The notes under the pieces are model-generated. The model saw only the letters and a program-made list of their open reading frames with translations, was not told the origin of the DNA and ran no database searches. Below, in pieces: positions 6,994 through 8,717 of a DNA stretch of 8,717 nucleotides. Positions within the stretch are counted from its first letter, which is position 1. The number at the start of each line of letters is the position of its first letter. Source of the stretch: Bacteroidota bacterium (GTDB lineage: Bacteria > Bacteroidota > Bacteroidia > Flavobacteriales > Weeksellaceae); the NCBI GenBank assembly GCA_023399675.1, contig JAEWOM010000140.1, forward strand, positions 1 to 8,717. The letters are read 5' to 3'. The position numbers were made by a program, and so were the translations under genes.

Positions 6994-7593
6994 ATGACAA
7001 AAGAAAAAGATCTTTCTACCGAAGAAAAAATCCTTTCTGCAGCGGCGAAAGTTTTTACAGAAAAAGGATATTCCGGTACAAGAACACGCGATATTGCAGA
7101 AGAAGCAGGAATTAATCTTGCGCTTCTCAATTACTATTTCCGTAGCAAAGAAAAACTGTTTGAGAAAATCATGCTCGAAAAAATTCAGCAGATGTTCGGC
7201 TCTATCCTGCCAATTCTGATTGATGAAAAAACAACGCTGGAATCCAAAATAGATTTGGCAACCAATAAATACATTGATCTTCTGAAAGAAAATCCGAACC
7301 TTCCGCTTTTCGTCATCAGCGAAATTCAGAAAGGAAATTCCGGCATTCAAAGCGCACTTCCACTCGAAGAAGTATTGAAAGAATCAACGATGCTTCAGCA
7401 GATTTCCGAGAAAAATTCGGACATCAATCCATTGCACTTTCTGATGAATTTTCTTTCGCTCACGATTTTTCCTTTCGTAACAAGTCCGGTTTTCAGAAAG
7501 TTCGGAATTTTCGATCAGCAGAGTTTTGAAATCTTTATTGAAGAACGCCGTAAACTCATTCCAGTCTGGATCAAAACTTTATTAAACAGTTAG
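6994..7593 (+). CDS. TetR/AcrR-family transcriptional regulator
   Basis: This 199-residue protein has a TetR-type N-terminal DNA-binding domain (about residues 9-58): ILSAAAKVFTEKGYSGTRTRDIAEEAGINLALLNYYFRSKEKLF carries the family pattern of a helix, a conserved G-Y turn, the helix-turn-helix (RDIAEEAGI...LLNYYF) and the K-E-L/K-L-F segment. The remaining 140 residues are helical and would bind a ligand and form the dimer; I cannot name the ligand. I chose ATG 6994 over an in-frame TTG at 6985, because the promoter predicts transcription starting at about 6983, which would leave no leader for the TTG. tolC begins two bases after its stop, so the regulator most likely represses its own efflux operon, a common arrangement. 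The E. coli CecR (YbiH) locus, a TetR regulator with HlyD and ABC pump genes, is a comparable layout, not a proven orthologue. Confidence 0.92.
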   Translation: MTKEKDLSTEEKILSAAAKVFTEKGYSGTRTRDIAEEAGINLALLNYYFRSKEKLFEKIMLEKIQQMFGSILPILIDEKTTLESKIDLATNKYIDLLKENPNLPLFVISEIQKGNSGIQSALPLEEVLKESTMLQQISEKNSDINPLHFLMNFLSLTIFPFVTSPVFRKFGIFDQQSFEIFIEERRKLIPVWIKTLLNS

Positions 7594-7595
7594 TG

Positions 7596-8717
7596 ATGAA
7601 AAAATCAAATCCCATCATTGCACTTTTGCTTTTTCTTTCCGGAATAATGTCCGGACAGCAAACGCTGACTTTAGATCAAGTTTATGAATTGGCCAAGCAG
7701 AACTATCCGCTCATTAAACGCCACGATTTGATTACCAAAACCAAGCAGTACAACATCGAAAATGCATCCAAAGGCTGGCTTCCGCAAATCAACATCGTCG
7801 GACAGGCAACGTATCAGAATGAAGTGACCCAGCTTCCGTTTTCGTTACCAAATATGACTGTAGAGCCATTAAGCAAAGACCAGTACAAGGTTTTTGCAGA
7901 TGTTCAACAGACGATCTACGACGGTGGAATGATTTCAAACCAGAAGAAAATGGCCGAAATCAATTCCGAAATCGAAATGCAGAAAACCGAAGTGGAAACC
8001 GATAAACTGGAAGAACGCATCAACCAGATGTATTTCGGTGCACTGCAGATGGACGAACAGATGGAACAGGTTTCCCTTACAAGACAGGACATTCAGAACG
8101 CGCTGAAAAAAGCCGAAGCACAGCTGAAAAACGGTGTCATCCTCCGCAGTCACGTGGATGTAATGAGGGCACAGCTCATCAGTCTCGAACAGAAACAGAT
8201 TGAACTACAGAACCTGAAGAAAAGTTTTTTGGATATGCTTTCGGTGTTCATCAACAAACCTCTGGATGCCGATACCCAATTGCAGAAACCCGAAAAATTA
8301 ATGCTGAATGACCAGAACAACCGCCCGGAACTGAAACTCTTTGACCTTCAGAAACAGGCACTGGAAACCCAGAAATCTATCCTCAACTCAAAGAATATGC
8401 CTAAACTTGGTGCATTCTTTCAGGGTGGATACGGCAAACCGGGCTTCAATATGCTGAAAAATGAGTTTGATGTATTTTACATCGGCGGCGTTCGTCTCAA
8501 CATTCCAATTACAGGATTCTACACGAAAAAGAATGATTTGGGGCTGATTGAAATTCAGCAGCAGGAAATTGAAGTACAGCGCGAGAACTTCCTGTTCAAC
8601 CAGCAGTTTCAGACACTTCAGAACAATAATGAGCTCGACAAAATCCAACAGCTCATCGACAAGGATTCAGAATTGATAACACTGCGGGAAAGTATTCTGC
8701 GCGCCTCTCTCGCCCAA
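7596..8717 (+). CDS. TolC-family outer membrane efflux protein (partial)
   Basis: This is an outer-membrane channel of the TolC/OEP family, which joins a periplasmic adaptor and an inner-membrane pump to export drugs or other small molecules. The ATG at 7596 starts a 374-residue reading frame that stays open to the window edge, so the C-terminus is missing; family members are usually around 420-460 residues. The N-terminus is a signal peptide (KK, hydrophobic core 6-15, likely cleavage after MSG at residue 20) with no lipobox Cys. Mature features: LTLDQVYELAKQNYP at about 24-38, the QTIYDGG strand turn at 105-111, a long coiled-coil stretch rich in Q, E, K and L (about 115-212), the NRPELKLF repeat junction (242-249), a second barrel portion (about 270-308: FFQGGYG...GGVRLNIPITGFY), and a second coiled coil to the edge. 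It is the second gene of the tetR-led operon. Confidence 0.93.
   Translation, partial: MKKSNPIIALLLFLSGIMSGQQTLTLDQVYELAKQNYPLIKRHDLITKTKQYNIENASKGWLPQINIVGQATYQNEVTQLPFSLPNMTVEPLSKDQYKVFADVQQTIYDGGMISNQKKMAEINSEIEMQKTEVETDKLEERINQMYFGALQMDEQMEQVSLTRQDIQNALKKAEAQLKNGVILRSHVDVMRAQLISLEQKQIELQNLKKSFLDMLSVFINKPLDADTQLQKPEKLMLNDQNNRPELKLFDLQKQALETQKSILNSKNMPKLGAFFQGGYGKPGFNMLKNEFDVFYIGGVRLNIPITGFYTKKNDLGLIEIQQQEIEVQRENFLFNQQFQTLQNNNELDKIQQLIDKDSELITLRESILRASLAQ

Noticed and set aside
6949..7350. 133-residue minus-strand ORF opposite the tetR gene
   Set aside because: The Phe- and Cys-rich composition is typical of the reverse of Glu/Lys-rich coding sequence, and the forward frame is a clear TetR protein.
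1..8717. CRISPR array, tRNA or rRNA gene, insertion sequence
   Set aside because: I saw no regularly spaced repeats, no tRNA cloverleaf, no rRNA-like stretch and no transposase reading frame in the window.

Overview
The window looks like chromosomal DNA from a member of the Bacteroidota, most likely the flavobacterial Chryseobacterium/Kaistella group (Weeksellaceae). Three things suggest this. The NADH dehydrogenase proteins read like those of that group. The genes lack clear Shine-Dalgarno sequences. The one convincing promoter has the Bacteroidota form TTTG-(21 bp)-TAnnTTTG. The genus assignment is from memory of protein families and was not checked by search.

Layout, all genes on the + strand. 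Positions 1-193 are non-coding: a GC-rich, repeat-like element (about 1-135) followed by an A-rich stretch. Positions 194-6383 carry the 3' half of the respiratory complex I operon in canonical order, nuoI-J-K-L-M-N. Its five internal junctions are a 1-nt overlap, 1-nt gap, 1-nt gap, 1-nt overlap and 18-nt gap plus one base (4979-4997). NuoI carries two [4Fe-4S] clusters in the peripheral arm. NuoJ, K, L, M and N build the proton-pumping membrane arm, and their known key charged residues are all present. A clear rho-independent terminator at 6407-6435 closes the operon.

Positions 6465-6889 hold a Nudix hydrolase gene with an intact Nudix box. It is broken by an in-frame TAA and by a frameshift near a T-run, so it is a pseudogene. 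Positions 6890-6993 are an AT-rich control region with a Bacteroidota-type promoter and a perfect 8-bp inverted repeat just upstream of it. It drives a TetR-family regulator (6994-7593). The regulator is followed after 2 nt by a TolC-type outer-membrane efflux protein (7596 to the window end, where it is cut off). The regulator and TolC gene look like the start of a self-regulated drug-efflux operon whose pump genes should lie just beyond the window.

I did not find an undescribed biological system here. The points most worth a second look are the GC-rich element inside the complex I operon, the decayed Nudix gene, and the palindromic control region of the tetR-tolC operon.
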